Assembly (NCBI GenBank): GCA_036736205.1
Contig: DAINMX010000331.1
Location: forward strand, 1-5,590
Length of the DNA stretch: 5,590 bases
Reading direction: 5' to 3'
From: XYA12-FULL-58-9 sp001798605
GTDB lineage: Bacteria; Myxococcota; XYA12-FULL-58-9
The notes under the pieces were generated by a model. It ran no database searches, was not told the DNA's origin, and was given only the letters and a program-made list of their open reading frames with translations. This document shows positions 1 to 5,590 of the stretch, piece by piece. A program made the translations under genes and the position numbers. Each line of letters starts with the position of its first letter. Positions within the stretch are counted from its first letter, which is position 1.

Positions 1-1515
1 TGAGCCGGTGGGGAGGAGCCATGAAAGGGATGGTCCCACCATCCAACGCCACTCGCTGCTCACCTTGTCGTGCTCGAGGGGTGCCGAGGCGATCTCACCA
101 ACGGCACCGAGACGGAGCAACCCGCTGATGGGGACCGCCGCCGTCAACACGAAGCCGTGTTCCAGACCACCGTCGACCAGCAGGCTCTCTGCAAGACTGT
201 AGCCACCGCCGAGACGCAGAATTTCTTTGCCTGGTTCCCGTGGCATCGGAATGAGAAACGTGTCCGTCGCAATGCCCACGGGTAACAACTGCTCGCGACC
301 ACCGACAAAGCCACGGTAAAAGGGAAGGCCGAAGGGCACCGCAAATAGACCCTTCTCGAAGGCGTTGTCCACCGCTCCCCGATGTGCGACCGATATGGGC
401 GTGCTGGGGGGGGCATCGATCTCGATGAGATCGGTGCCCGGCGGCACAACCATCTCGCCGGTTTCTCCACGCACAAAGAAAGTTGAGGAGGCATCGAGGG
501 CGACCACCGTGTGCAAGCCTTCTGGTTTGTTGATTTGCAGCCAACGGCTGCCGGCGGTGTCCTCGATACTGAATTGCCCAGTGAGGGTGTCGGCAAACCG
601 GACGTAGCGCAGATTGTTGCCACGGCGGATATCGAACAGAGGCACCCGGCGATTTCGCACGGGCGGCCAAGCGAAGATTTGGGTTCGTTTCCCCAAGCCC
701 GCGAGCTCCGCACTGGCCGCGTCAACGAAGGCCGCAACTTCGCTGTATTCGACCAGGCCATCGTTGTTGATGTCGGCCCCGCCGATGAGGGCGGAACGTA
801 CCTGGTGAGCGAACACGCCGGCACGAATGCGCGACCACTCGTGGGTTTCCCTGTCTTCGCTGGTGGCCACCAACACACCTACACCGGGATAGTCCGCCAG
901 GTCGTGACCCGACAAGAATGTCTGCAGTCTCTGGAATCGCTGTGCCGCCTCATCTGAACCGCGATCCTCGCCGCGGCCGGCGACGAGGGAGTATGCATTG
1001 CATGCATCAATAATGAGATGGGTGAAGGCCGCGGGGGAGGCGGAGACCACATGATGGAAGAGGTCGGCGCGGGTCCACACTCCGTCTTGCAGGTACACGT
1101 AGCCTTTGCCATCTTCGTCGAGACCGCCGTGGCCGGTGTAAACGAAGTAGAGCTCCGTCGAGGATAGCTCGTCGCCACTCATCTTGGCAAAGACATCCCC
1201 TAGAGCATTGAGGAGATTGGCGCGGGTGGGAGCCACCGTGCCGGAGGCAGCATCGGGATAGCGGGCTTGGGTTTCGTCGTCGAGAACACTGAGAAGAACC
1301 GTCTGCTCGGCAAAGGGCGTAAAGAGCTTGGCAAACAACAGGGCGTCATCGTCGGCGTAGTGCAAGTCCGCCATGCCCTCGGCACCGCCATTGTGGCCGA
1401 CAATGATCACATAACGTTTTGTCCCGGCGGTGGGTTTGGCCCAAAGGTCCATGCTGAGACACAGGACGCAAATGGGCACAAGCCGCAGCACTGCAAGATT
1501 CATCATGGTCTTCAT
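1..1515 (-). CDS. Exported caspase-like (peptidase C14) protein with EF-hand loop, 3' end outside window
   Basis: The frame is open from the ATG at 1515 to the window edge: 505 residues and no stop, so the C-terminus is missing. The N-terminus looks like a signal peptide (hydrophobic residues 7-22, probable cleavage after LWA at 24-26), which would send the protein to the periplasm or beyond. Residues 34-175 resemble a caspase-like fold: YVIIVGHN strand, the ADDDALLFAKLF helix, YTGHGG with catalytic His129, and LIIDACNA with catalytic Cys172. Such dyads cut peptide bonds, usually after Arg, Lys or Asp; specificity cannot be read here. Residues 248-259 form an EF-hand calcium loop. Residues from about 290 are a separate region of unknown role, ending in alternating hydrophobic segments (about 430-505) that could begin a beta barrel. 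The start overlaps the anti-sigma stop as ATGA, with a weak GGGGG ribosome site 8 nt upstream; Met4 or Met5 are alternatives. Fold call is confident, biological role inferred. Confidence 0.85.
   Translation of the reverse strand, partial: MKTMMNLAVLRLVPICVLCLSMDLWAKPTAGTKRYVIIVGHNGGAEGMADLHYADDDALLFAKLFTPFAEQTVLLSVLDDETQARYPDAASGTVAPTRANLLNALGDVFAKMSGDELSSTELYFVYTGHGGLDEDGKGYVYLQDGVWTRADLFHHVVSASPAAFTHLIIDACNAYSLVAGRGEDRGSDEAAQRFQRLQTFLSGHDLADYPGVGVLVATSEDRETHEWSRIRAGVFAHQVRSALIGGADINNDGLVEYSEVAAFVDAASAELAGLGKRTQIFAWPPVRNRRVPLFDIRRGNNLRYVRFADTLTGQFSIEDTAGSRWLQINKPEGLHTVVALDASSTFFVRGETGEMVVPPGTDLIEIDAPPSTPISVAHRGAVDNAFEKGLFAVPFGLPFYRGFVGGREQLLPVGIATDTFLIPMPREPGKEILRLGGGYSLAESLLVDGGLEHGFVLTAAVPISGLLRLGAVGEIASAPLEHDKVSSEWRWMVGPSLSWLLPTGS
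739..774 (-). other. EF-hand calcium-binding loop in the caspase-like protein
   Basis: The encoded twelve residues are DINNDGLVEYSE (residues 248-259). Asp1, Asn3, Asp5, Gly6, a hydrophobic residue at position 8 and Glu12 all match the canonical EF-hand loop, so every oxygen-donating position except the variable ones is filled. It lies about 75 residues after the catalytic cysteine, in the region that follows the protease core. Only one loop is visible; single loops in bacteria can bind calcium alone or pair between subunits, or may be a dockerin-like or purely structural site. Confidence 0.75.
1512..1515 (-). promoter_or_regulatory. ATGA stop/start overlap, anti-sigma to caspase
   Basis: The caspase start codon (1515-1513) and the anti-sigma stop codon TGA (1514-1512) share two bases. 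Such overlaps usually mean that ribosomes finishing the first gene restart on the second, giving linked output of the two proteins. The weak ribosome site in front of the caspase start fits dependence on coupling. Confidence 0.8.
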
Positions 1516-2375
1516 GGCGTAGGCCCCCGGATTCCTTGGCCGTTCATTGTATCAGTATCATCGCCGACATCGACGATGCGGTCGACAAAAACGGCCCCCA
1601 TCTCCTCGAGCGCTGCGACATCAGACAACAGTGGTTCCAGCTCCGCCCGTGACATCGCGCGGGGAAGCCAAAGAACGCGTAGATGAGGAGGCTTCGCAGC
1701 AACGGTAGGGACAAGGAGGAACTCACCTGCCGCCACCTCAGTGGGTATGGCTTGCAGGCCATCGTTGGGACTGACGAGCATCCCATGGGCCTTGGGCTCA
1801 GTGGGCCACAACCAGTGGGGCTGGCTCTGTCGACTCACGAAAAGATAGACGTACCCTGGCCGGGTGACGCTGCAAGCAAACTGGATGACGCCACTTTGGG
1901 GGCAGGCAGCAAGCTCTTGGGGCGTGGGCACCGCTGACAGGCTGCGAACCAAAGGACTGCCAATCACATCCTGAGTGGCACAAAACAGCCGCAAGGACAG
2001 AACGCTGTCCCTGCCGGCGCGGCTCGACCACGCCGACTGCTCAGACTGGGGCATCACGACCAGAAGCACTGCCACGGCGGACACGGCAGCCAAGGCTCCC
2101 GCCCAGGTCCACGGACGCAATGAGCGAGGTTGGGCATGGGAGCTGTCGACAACCGCCGGTTGCCAAATATTGAGCTCCAGAACACTGACGCCGTCCCCGC
2201 CCGCGGGATTTCCCTCCCACATCCGCGCCAATCGCATCAAACGGTTGTAGCTGGCGCGACAATCGTCGCAGTCACGCAGATGACGGGCAAGCTTGGTCGC
2301 TTTTGTCGCTGGCAACGACTCTTCGGTGAAAGCGGCTCGAAGAAGTCGCCGCGCCTGGGAGCAAGCGAAGCTCAT
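1512..2375 (-). CDS. Membrane-spanning zinc-finger anti-sigma factor with DUF4384-like periplasmic domain
   Basis: 287 residues. The N-terminus (1-50) has the zf-HC2/ZAS pattern: Cys5 followed by His32-x3-Cys36-x2-Cys39 in HLRDCDDC, a zinc-binding fold that holds ECF sigma factors inactive in the cytoplasm. A proline- and Ser-rich linker leads to one membrane helix at about 89-108 (WTWAGALAAVSAVAVLLVV). The C-terminal half would be periplasmic; its GYVYLFV and GEFLLVP segments resemble the DUF4384 beta domain often fused to such factors, though I am less sure of that family than of the zinc finger. I chose the ATG at 2375 rather than the one at 2414: it overlaps the sigma stop as ATGA, has a GGAG site 8 nt upstream, and places Cys5 correctly. 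It sits between its likely partner sigma gene and the caspase gene. Anti-sigma role is inferred from family and position. Confidence 0.85.
   Translation of the reverse strand: MSFACSQARRLLRAAFTEESLPATKATKLARHLRDCDDCRASYNRLMRLARMWEGNPAGGDGVSVLELNIWQPAVVDSSHAQPRSLRPWTWAGALAAVSAVAVLLVVMPQSEQSAWSSRAGRDSVLSLRLFCATQDVIGSPLVRSLSAVPTPQELAACPQSGVIQFACSVTRPGYVYLFVSRQSQPHWLWPTEPKAHGMLVSPNDGLQAIPTEVAAGEFLLVPTVAAKPPHLRVLWLPRAMSRAELEPLLSDVAALEEMGAVFVDRIVDVGDDTDTMNGQGIRGPTP
2372..2375 (-). promoter_or_regulatory. ATGA stop/start overlap, sigma to anti-sigma
   Basis: The anti-sigma ATG (2375-2373) overlaps the sigma TGA (2374-2372). This is the usual arrangement for a sigma factor and its antagonist and suggests balanced co-translation. 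A GGAG ribosome site at 2384-2387, 8 nt before the ATG, lies inside the end of the sigma gene. Confidence 0.85.
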
Positions 2376-3061
2376 GCAAGAAACTCCGCCGTTCCCAAGG
2401 CCGCAAACAACCACAGCGCAACCACCGCCCTGTCGAATCCCGACGCCACCAGCTCGGCAAAGAGGGACTGCTTCAGCTTCCTCTCGAGGGTCCGCAGGCG
2501 CATGGGGGAAAGGCCGGTCTCCATTTCTACCTGTTGCCGCGTTCGCTTCTCCAAGAAGCGCAACCGGCAGATGCTCTGTTCGATCTCGTCAAGATCATTG
2601 ACAAACCCTTCGTACAGTCGCCACAGCTCCCGATCCATGGTGATCCGCTCTGGATCAGGTCCCGACTCCTGCGCCCCAAGGACGTCATCTTCGACTTCAT
2701 CTTCCTGAACGACTTGGGCGGCGAGCCGAACTTCCTTGCGATGGCGGTCGATGAGGAGATTGCGGGCAATGGCAAAGAGGTAGTTTTGATAGGAGCGCAA
2801 GCCATCGTATCGCAACCGCGCCGACTCGGAGAAGGCGCGAACGAAGGCGTCTTGCACCAGATCATCGACGTCGAAGGGTTGCAGGCGTCCCTTGAACAGA
2901 GCCGGACCCGTTGCCGATTGAAAGGTGAAACCAGAGTTGAGCATTTTGGCCACAGCGGGGGAGTAGCGTTGGTAGGTCGCAGCAAGAACGTCGGCATCCC
3001 CGCGACGAAATCTTGCCAATCGTTCCCTATCGTCAGCCAACCAGCTCATCGGATATTTCAT
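2372..3061 (-). CDS. ECF-type RNA polymerase sigma factor with hydrophobic C-terminal tail
   Basis: 229 residues from the ATG at 3061. Region sigma-2 spans about 12-110: FRRGDADVLAATYQRY, then FDVDDLVQDAFVRAF and YQNYLFAIARNLLIDRHRK, the core-polymerase and -10 recognition segments. A stretch at about 42-62 is longer than in most ECF factors. An acidic linker (117-140) leads to sigma-4 at about 155-203, with a helix-turn-helix in TRQQVEMETGLSPMRLRTLE for the -35 element. Residues 211-229 are an uncharged, mostly hydrophobic tail not needed by the fold. It should direct RNA polymerase to a stress or envelope regulon and be held by the downstream anti-sigma. The frame stays open to an ATG at 3124, 3 nt after the lipoprotein stop, but that adds 21 residues unlike the family and places a strong hairpin inside the gene; 3049 is another possible start. 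No start has a good ribosome site. Confidence 0.88.
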   Translation of the reverse strand: MKYPMSWLADDRERLARFRRGDADVLAATYQRYSPAVAKMLNSGFTFQSATGPALFKGRLQPFDVDDLVQDAFVRAFSESARLRYDGLRSYQNYLFAIARNLLIDRHRKEVRLAAQVVQEDEVEDDVLGAQESGPDPERITMDRELWRLYEGFVNDLDEIEQSICRLRFLEKRTRQQVEMETGLSPMRLRTLERKLKQSLFAELVASGFDRAVVALWLFAALGTAEFLA

Positions 3062-3127
3062 CGGCGCAGCCAGCCCGACAGGGCGCACCCAAGTACGCCA
3101 AACCTCTGTCGGGCCGCTCGCCATCTC
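3062..3127 (-). other. 66-nt junction between lipoprotein stop and preferred sigma start
   Basis: The junction contains the stem-loop at 3073-3114 and the in-frame upstream ATG at 3124. The lipoprotein stop and that ATG read TGAGAGATG, so termination and restart there is possible. No convincing ribosome site or promoter lies within it, which favours read-through transcription from the lipoprotein gene. Confidence 0.5.
3073..3114 (-). promoter_or_regulatory. Strong stem-loop between lipoprotein and sigma genes
   Basis: In the minus-strand RNA, GCCCGACAG (3114-3106) pairs perfectly with CUGUCGGGC (3081-3073). Between them, after a 6-nt AGGUUU bulge, GGCGUAC pairs with GUGCGCC (one G-U pair) around a UUGG loop. 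That gives 16 base pairs in 42 nt, ending 11 nt before the sigma ATG at 3061. No U-run follows, so it is not a standard intrinsic terminator. It could limit ribosome access to the sigma start, protect or divide the operon mRNA, or weakly attenuate transcription. If the sigma gene began at 3124 it would be inside the coding region. Confidence 0.55.
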
Positions 3128-5296
3128 TCACTGTGGGAAGACCCACCCTTCGGCGGTGCACAAGCTATGACTATAAAAGGTAACCACCGTGCCGATTTCA
3201 CCGTTGACATCGCTGGGGTACGCTTGCACCAGCGGTGTTGCCCCCCAGATAACATCGGCAACACCCCATATGTCGTTTGCGGTCAAGAGCCGTTGCTCTG
3301 AAAACGCCAGGGAGCCATTCACATAGATCCGAACCCGGCAGTTGGTCGGCTCGCCGCCGGTGATGTTCGCGTAGTAGTGGACGAACAGCCGATAGGTACC
3401 CGGGGCAGGATCATCAATGTTGATGTTCTCGGGCCCCAAACCATGGGTGTCATCAATGTCGAGTCTGGGGTTGGGACCGTCTGCAATCGGGTAACTGTCA
3501 AACCACAGGGGAGTTTTGTTGGAGTAATAGCAGTCGGTTGGCTCATGACAGACGGCGGCGGTATTGTCGCTAGCTACCTTGACCAGATGTAGGTCCTGAT
3601 CATTTTCGTCATCATCCCACGTGAGCTGCACATGCAGTCTGGAACCTGGAATCACCATGAATGAGACCGTTGAATTGGCACCCGCACCGCTCCACACTTC
3701 CTGTGAATCTGGCCCCACCTTCGCTACCTCCAGCTTCGCCACGTAATGACCGGCAAGGGGCACCCACACGGAAAAATAGGCTGTCGTCGCTCCGTTGGCA
3801 GCGAAATCCACTGGGTCGAGGCCAGCGGGCCACTCCACCATCTGCCAACGATAGGCGACAATGGGGGCACCTGTGGGGTCGTAACTCTGACTGCCATCCA
3901 AATAGACCCGTTCCAACGGTTGGATGTTGTTGGGATCTGTCCAAGGGGCGGTCGGGTTAGCTAGATCTCGCACGCGGAAGGAGGCAACAGCAACCGGGGC
4001 AGCGGCCACCGATGCCTTTATCGGAATACTGATGCTGGCAGCCTCTGGATCGTTAGAGCCAATGGTGAGCTCCGCTGCATAGTTGCCAGTTGTCAATGGC
4101 GCAGAAAAGCCCAGGAGCAGGCGCACCTCTCCAGTCTCACCGCAACCAATGTCCGCTTGGGGAATGACGAAGGGTGTCGCTACCGAGCCGACAAAGGAAA
4201 ACACACCGTTGGTATCGACCAAGCCAAAAGATTCAACGGTCAAGGCACAAACATCACAGGCCCCGTTGGGGTCAAAACACTCAGCGGTGTTTCGAGCAAT
4301 GATGGTCACGAAGGCATCGCCTCCCGGGGAGACCGCGCCAAAATCCAAACCCTTCTCTGGCAGCACTGTGCAGGTGCCATCCTCGCAGGAGCTGGACGCC
4401 AATGATGGCACCACGACACCTTCATATTGGATCTCAATCTCTGGTTCGCCGCCAACAACGTAGTTGCCGCAGGTGTTCTCGTTGGCGCACCAACCAAACT
4501 CACAAGCCTGGCCCTGACCGAGGGTTGGGCAGCCCCAACCGTCTTCAATGCAGGAACGGACAACGCCGCCGACACAGATCGATGTGCCGACCGCGCAGAT
4601 GTTGCTGCACTGTCCGCACTGATTGGCATCGGCACAAAAACCACTGCCGCAAGCGACCGAAGGTTGCCAATGCATGCAGCCATCGGCTCCCACAGCACAG
4701 GTGCTGATTTCTCCACCATCACAGGACGTGGCACTGGCGATGAAGCAATCGGGTGTACAGCCGGTGCAGGAGGCACCGTTGGCACAGGTTGCCTCGGGAC
4801 AAGAGACACCATCGTTCCAGGTCAAGCAACCGTCATCCCCTGCCATGCAGCTGTGGATGACCCCGTCCTCGCAATAGCTCTGATCGATGGTGTGACAGGG
4901 TTGATCCGAGCAGCTCAGGACCATGTCGAAAGGTCCGACGGCGTTGGCACCGGTGGTGATCTCGATAGTTTGCGCGAAGGGTTGATACCCCGTCGCGAGA
5001 ATCGTCAGAGCATGGGAGCCAACTTTGAGGTTGGCCAGGTGGAAGCTACCGCTGGGATCGGTGATCTCCGTCGCCCCCCCCGCACGCACCGTCGCCTCAG
5101 CGACGGGCAACAGGGTAACAGCATCACGCACCAGACCCGAGACGTCGCCGGTGCGGTTGTAGGTCACCTGGCCGTCGTCGAGTCCCGCGAGATCGATGCT
5201 GGAACCGCAACCGGAATTACCGCTGAGCATGGGAGCCGAAACCGCCATGGCAATCAACACAATCAGGCGATCGGGCAAAACGGGTGAAAATCTCAT
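3128..5296 (-). CDS. Multidomain cysteine-rich surface lipoprotein
   Basis: 722 residues. An N-terminal signal (RLIVLIAMAVSAPML) ends at a lipobox-like SGNSGC, so Cys30 would be lipidated; Gly31 and Ser32 follow, giving no inner-membrane retention signal, so an outer-membrane or surface site is likely. In order: a carboxypeptidase-regulatory-like beta fold (about 48-128, GDVSGLVRDAVT to GYQPF); three 50-residue cysteine-rich repeats (134-276); an HYDIN/'choice-of-anchor D'-like domain (about 313-430, LDFGAVSPGG to IGSNDPEA); a PKD-like domain (about 434-549, YLDGSQSYDP); and a DUF2135/YfaP-like end (about 552-665, LTWDDDENDQDLHL to GPENINIDDPAPGTYRLFV). No catalytic site is visible, so adhesion, matrix or cell-contact structure is the best guess. 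The start at 5296 is set by GAGGAG 8 nt upstream and by the signal peptide; an in-frame ATG at 5563 adds 89 residues of non-protein-like sequence. It heads the gene set that continues into the sigma gene. Confidence 0.85.
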   Translation of the reverse strand: MRFSPVLPDRLIVLIAMAVSAPMLSGNSGCGSSIDLAGLDDGQVTYNRTGDVSGLVRDAVTLLPVAEATVRAGGATEITDPSGSFHLANLKVGSHALTILATGYQPFAQTIEITTGANAVGPFDMVLSCSDQPCHTIDQSYCEDGVIHSCMAGDDGCLTWNDGVSCPEATCANGASCTGCTPDCFIASATSCDGGEISTCAVGADGCMHWQPSVACGSGFCADANQCGQCSNICAVGTSICVGGVVRSCIEDGWGCPTLGQGQACEFGWCANENTCGNYVVGGEPEIEIQYEGVVVPSLASSSCEDGTCTVLPEKGLDFGAVSPGGDAFVTIIARNTAECFDPNGACDVCALTVESFGLVDTNGVFSFVGSVATPFVIPQADIGCGETGEVRLLLGFSAPLTTGNYAAELTIGSNDPEAASISIPIKASVAAAPVAVASFRVRDLANPTAPWTDPNNIQPLERVYLDGSQSYDPTGAPIVAYRWQMVEWPAGLDPVDFAANGATTAYFSVWVPLAGHYVAKLEVAKVGPDSQEVWSGAGANSTVSFMVIPGSRLHVQLTWDDDENDQDLHLVKVASDNTAAVCHEPTDCYYSNKTPLWFDSYPIADGPNPRLDIDDTHGLGPENINIDDPAPGTYRLFVHYYANITGGEPTNCRVRIYVNGSLAFSEQRLLTANDIWGVADVIWGATPLVQAYPSDVNGEIGTVVTFYSHSLCTAEGWVFPQ
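4469..4897 (-). repeat. Three tandem 50-residue cysteine-rich protein repeats
   Basis: Units begin at Cys134, Cys184 and Cys234 (4897-4757, 4747-4607, 4597-4469). Cysteine spacing is 8-8-7-9-5-6-3 in units 1 and 2 and 7-8-7-9-5-6 in unit 3, so the period is exactly 50 residues (150 bp). Each has a C-x-x-G-x-(I/V)-x-(S/T)-C core, a later G-C, and C-A-(N/D) near the end. The even, ordered spacing suggests internal disulfides in an exported domain. The repetition is in the protein and is only partly kept in the DNA. Confidence 0.85.
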
Positions 5297-5590
5297 TGAG
5301 CTGTCTCCTCGTCGGCTCCCATGGAGCGGCAGAATTGGGTCGTCACTGTGCATACGAGCACCCCAGGCCATATTGTTAGCTCGAGGCACTTTTTTCGTTG
5401 CTCCGGGAAGAGCCGTACTCCCCGACTTTTGCTTGGTTATCGGCAAATCAAGGGAGAAATTGCTCCAATCTGGAGTAGAAAAGTATGGAGTGGCCTCTCG
5501 GTCAAGCACGAACCTACATGGAGGAACGGCTTGGATGACCGCCCTGCGGTTGCATGTGCGCACCCGCCAGCGAACCGTCGTGTTGGTTCA
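5297..5590 (-). other. Upstream leader of the lipoprotein gene, no gene seen
   Basis: This 294-nt stretch has no protein-like reading frame on either strand. It should hold the promoter of the lipoprotein and possibly of the whole set. A TTGACC at 5505-5500 (minus strand) matches a -35 box but lacks a matching -10 at the right distance. A small perfect inverted repeat, CTCCA-ATC-TGGAG at 5463-5475, could be a regulator site but is short enough to be chance. Confidence 0.4.
5305..5310 (-). promoter_or_regulatory. Strong Shine-Dalgarno site of the lipoprotein gene
   Basis: GAGGAG on the minus strand stands 8 nt before the ATG at 5296. It is the best ribosome site in the window and settles the start in favour of the signal-peptide methionine over the ATG at 5563. 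Confidence 0.8.

Noticed and set aside
418..432. Perfect 6-bp inverted repeat GATCTC-GAT-GAGATC
   Set aside because: It lies within the caspase gene in ordinary Asp/Leu/Ile/Glu codons and has no context suggesting an operator.
95..878. Minus-strand open frames of 191 and 244 codons within the left end
   Set aside because: They are out of frame with the 505-residue caspase-like reading, which alone carries the His/Cys motifs, the EF-hand and continuity to the edge.
993..1007. ATGCATTGCATGCAT-like palindromic cluster
   Set aside because: It is produced by the codons of the catalytic DACNAY motif, so protein constraint explains it.
3170..3175. TATAGT (minus strand) as a -10 box for the sigma gene
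   Set aside because: It matches five of six consensus bases but has no acceptable -35 at 16-18 nt and lies in Thr-Phe-Tyr-Ser codons, so chance is likely.
2534..3301. Plus-strand open frame of 255 codons opposite the sigma gene
   Set aside because: It is the antisense of the sigma gene, which has clear sigma-2 and sigma-4 motifs; long open antisense frames are common in GC-rich genomes, and this one has no recognisable domain.
4427..5287. Plus-strand open frame of 286 codons opposite the lipoprotein gene
   Set aside because: Its low-complexity Gly/Thr/Ala-rich product mirrors the cysteine-rich repeats on the other strand, whose exact cysteine periodicity and signal peptide identify the true frame.
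5297..5563. 89-codon N-terminal extension of the lipoprotein
   Set aside because: It has no protein-like pattern, lacks a ribosome site, and would bury the signal peptide and lipobox; the ATG at 5296 has a strong ribosome site.
1..5590. CRISPR array, tRNA, rRNA or insertion-sequence ends
   Set aside because: No regularly spaced direct DNA repeats, cloverleaf, ribosomal RNA segment, transposase or terminal inverted repeats were found on reading both strands.

Overview
The window is a GC-rich bacterial stretch in which every supportable gene lies on the minus strand, so transcription runs from the right edge to the left edge. The gene types suggest a Gram-negative deltaproteobacterium of the Myxococcota/Bradymonadota kind: a large secreted cysteine-rich lipoprotein with metazoan-like modules, an ECF-type sigma factor, a zinc-finger anti-sigma factor with a DUF4384-like sensor, and an exported caspase-like protease. 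This placement is inference from protein style; no rRNA or other taxonomic marker is present.

Layout in transcription order. (1) 5297-5590 is a leader with no gene. It carries a strong Shine-Dalgarno sequence but no promoter I would defend. (2) 3128-5296 encodes a 722-residue multidomain surface lipoprotein. Its parts are a lipobox, a carboxypeptidase-regulatory-like fold, three cysteine-rich repeats with an exact 50-residue period, an HYDIN/'choice-of-anchor D'-like domain, a PKD-like domain and a DUF2135/YfaP-like C-terminus. (3) 3062-3127 is a short junction holding a strong 42-nt stem-loop. (4) 2372-3061 (or up to 3124) encodes an ECF-type sigma factor with an unusual hydrophobic tail. 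(5) 1512-2375 encodes a one-TM anti-sigma factor with a HxxxCxxC zinc motif. (6) 1-1515 encodes an exported caspase-like (C14) protein. It has a visible His/Cys dyad, a canonical EF-hand loop and a possible beta-barrel-like tail, and it is cut by the window edge.

Sigma, anti-sigma and caspase are joined by two ATGA stop/start overlaps, so they are almost certainly co-translated. The anti-sigma sensor domain and the caspase are both predicted to be outside the inner membrane. The most interesting hypothesis is therefore a signalling cassette in which a possibly calcium-responsive exported caspase homologue acts with, or on, the anti-sigma factor to release the sigma factor. The lipoprotein directly upstream may be a surface component or target of the same regulon. 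None of this function is proven by the sequence; the gene order, overlaps and motifs are seen directly.
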